Assembly (NCBI RefSeq): GCF_900239975.1
Contig: NZ_LS992154.1
Location: 620,001-684,000, forward strand
Length of the DNA: 64,000 nt
Direction of reading: 5' to 3'
Source: Chlamydia poikilotherma
Lineage (GTDB): Bacteria; Chlamydiota; Chlamydiia; Chlamydiales; Chlamydiaceae
Below are positions 63,901-64,000 of this stretch, in pieces. The translations under genes were made by a program, and so were the position numbers. Every line of letters starts with the position of its first letter. The first letter of the stretch is position 1. The notes under the pieces are model-generated. The model had not been told where the DNA came from. It was given only the letters and a program-made list of their open reading frames with translations, and searched no databases.

Positions 63901-64000
63901 TTGATTATCAGGATGTTTCTGGATGGCCTTTTCCATATCCATCCGGACAAACTTTCCAAGCTGTATACATTTATAGATCTTGTCGAATAAAGGACTCAAA
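60940..64000 (-). CDS. giant coiled-coil Inc-like membrane protein (5' end outside window)
   Basis: 1019 residues are visible; the frame is open to the right edge and the apparent first codon is a TTG, so the true start is probably outside. Layout: ~350 residues of coiled coil (EKHEIKQDLEKARQQVDQW and others), a bilobed hydrophobic hairpin (~355-405: SIVMFVAGLILLIVSLSLL, then VWLPIGISAVALVLQLIPMF), ~170 residues with a Ser/Asp/Lys-rich linker, then a second coiled coil (ISRIEQEENKIVDYRLRYS) and a helical C-terminus. Position next to the monooxygenase matches C. trachomatis CT147, which is known for resemblance to early endosomal antigen 1 and is a predicted Inc. Confidence 0.8.
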   Translation of the reverse strand, partial: LSPLFDKIYKCIQLGKFVRMDMEKAIQKHPDNQRIRILSSIDQLLNLVNRDSWGAVSAKSVEEILKEKHEIKQDLEKARQQVDQWSEKYNNFKAQKMSRVLMNDFSESYSTIESEIDKLSKTHHQASDVEDFIDGCRRFLDTTYGALGGSQNLPTKEEITAWSEEFKTLINELESVIPNIQAIGQRIQTEGTSGKSMLLQAITSKESSLKAASKKKTAELTAAIKGQPSGSHESITTLLDDGIVQIEALCGGMRELEKSLNDPDKIVVEEVIRASNHLFSVMHSPKSTKLGDLEKLLSVRSEGIAHTSATEQREAAESTTQTVRDAQKVGKSFWETRNKDLDSFLKQVQKIASKWNMGQSIVMFVAGLILLIVSLSLLSFQMVWLPIGISAVALVLQLIPMFFNHIIEKKTFDVRAASLAKDMLPSTKILASEFDNPDVQRLSQIQDILQLEGYEQAWARGIIKDLDGSPIDKKDDFKKSIKELKSSSKSLDKSIKKRFGTTDLQSVIDRKKSASEAAQEIQPDTSSQPGRDSAINRVVTKPSDPAREASIAARQHRLDQITMEISRIEQEENKIVDYRLRYSVEMTRYEQESAYCKRLRKQFDDAKAQFSVLEKNLVESQGMVDICTQALSQVPAAQTDPQEIKAKLDLLTQLMFKIHNPNTSPNDVQEAKREFDNVVKEAADRGNLQDLRDALEVSACLGNNDVRLDQTRRDRLSRLELARAASLSGEDAGSQRPHFISERSIVGEQELEVRKRVLDFLGVNYISPFLEFSSSTIHGKGSSMAQDALKELKLLKLKIDSGDEISSEEYKKAKRLLSSYLDLERQVSPLAYGTLLGDENFIKSAQMMREKQSLQEIVGINITLGRHYLCSLAIKRMHKWINKKVEKTENKNLISNVLEVIRACDSSSSSDNQENLPDLYGKLVKLPKYILMRVIKNFKVQALLTTQKIQDVKETQKQFIKVSSVVEEKDKMFAQNRAAWEGELRNLSQVLQDLQIRKQQLVQEKATLRDRLFSDEIDN

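Noticed and set aside
1-64000. CRISPR arrays, insertion sequences, prophage
   Set aside because: No regularly spaced repeats, transposase, integrase or microvirus-type capsid genes were seen on reading both strands; the only direct repeats are inside the paralogue array.

Overview
This window is almost certainly a chromosomal segment of a Chlamydiaceae bacterium of the former Chlamydophila group (C. caviae / C. felis / C. psittaci / C. pecorum type). The evidence is the AT-rich sequence, an IncA-type inclusion membrane protein followed by rpe-efp-accB-accC, many further proteins with the bilobed hydrophobic hairpin of Inc effectors, the Chlamydia-style pairs of pfkA, opp and dsb genes, waaA, and a guaB-guaA-add cluster. 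That cluster is typical of the plasticity zone of the non-trachomatis species. I cannot fix the species from sequence alone.

Layout. (1) 1-6.9 kb is conserved core: a YihY/BrkB membrane protein (cut by the left edge), a SAM methyltransferase, incA, then the rpe-efp-accB-accC operon closed by a strong terminator. (2) 6.9-29.3 kb is an accessory, plasticity-zone-like region. It holds five members of a Chlamydia-type membrane family (one frameshifted), two small Inc-like paralogues, guaB-guaA-add, two exported lipoproteins that look like a gamma-glutamylcyclotransferase-fold pair (one with the catalytic motif, one without) around a small Inc-like gene, and an array of six small membrane-protein paralogues (one dead). 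This array surrounds a queuine module, the YhhQ-type transporter gene plus tgt. (3) 29.3-38.3 kb is core again: dsbA-dsbB, a polytopic membrane protein, an orphan ABC ATPase coupled to an Inc-like gene, tRNA-Ile and tRNA-Ala, an exported nucleosidase-like protein, a secreted hypothetical protein, and overlapping kdsB-pyrG-ruvX. (4) 38.5-47.2 kb is a peptide-import locus with three OppA lipoproteins followed by oppB, oppC, oppD and oppF. (5) 47.4-64 kb holds a DUF1186-like gene, a dicarboxylate transporter, two pyrophosphate-type phosphofructokinases with an alpha/beta hydrolase between them, two CAU-anticodon tRNAs, waaA-leuS, a second exported hydrolase, a flavin monooxygenase and a giant coiled-coil Inc-like protein cut by the right edge.

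How it works together. Much of the window is about living off a host cell: Inc-type proteins for the inclusion membrane, Opp for peptides, YhhQ plus Tgt for host queuine, GuaB/GuaA/Add for purine interconversion, and Kdo transfer (kdsB, waaA) for the truncated LPS. The two accessory paralogue families (6.98-15.5 kb and 23.1-29.2 kb) and the lipoprotein pair at 20.2-23.0 kb are the least explained parts. No insertion sequence, prophage, CRISPR array, cytotoxin gene or perforin gene was seen.
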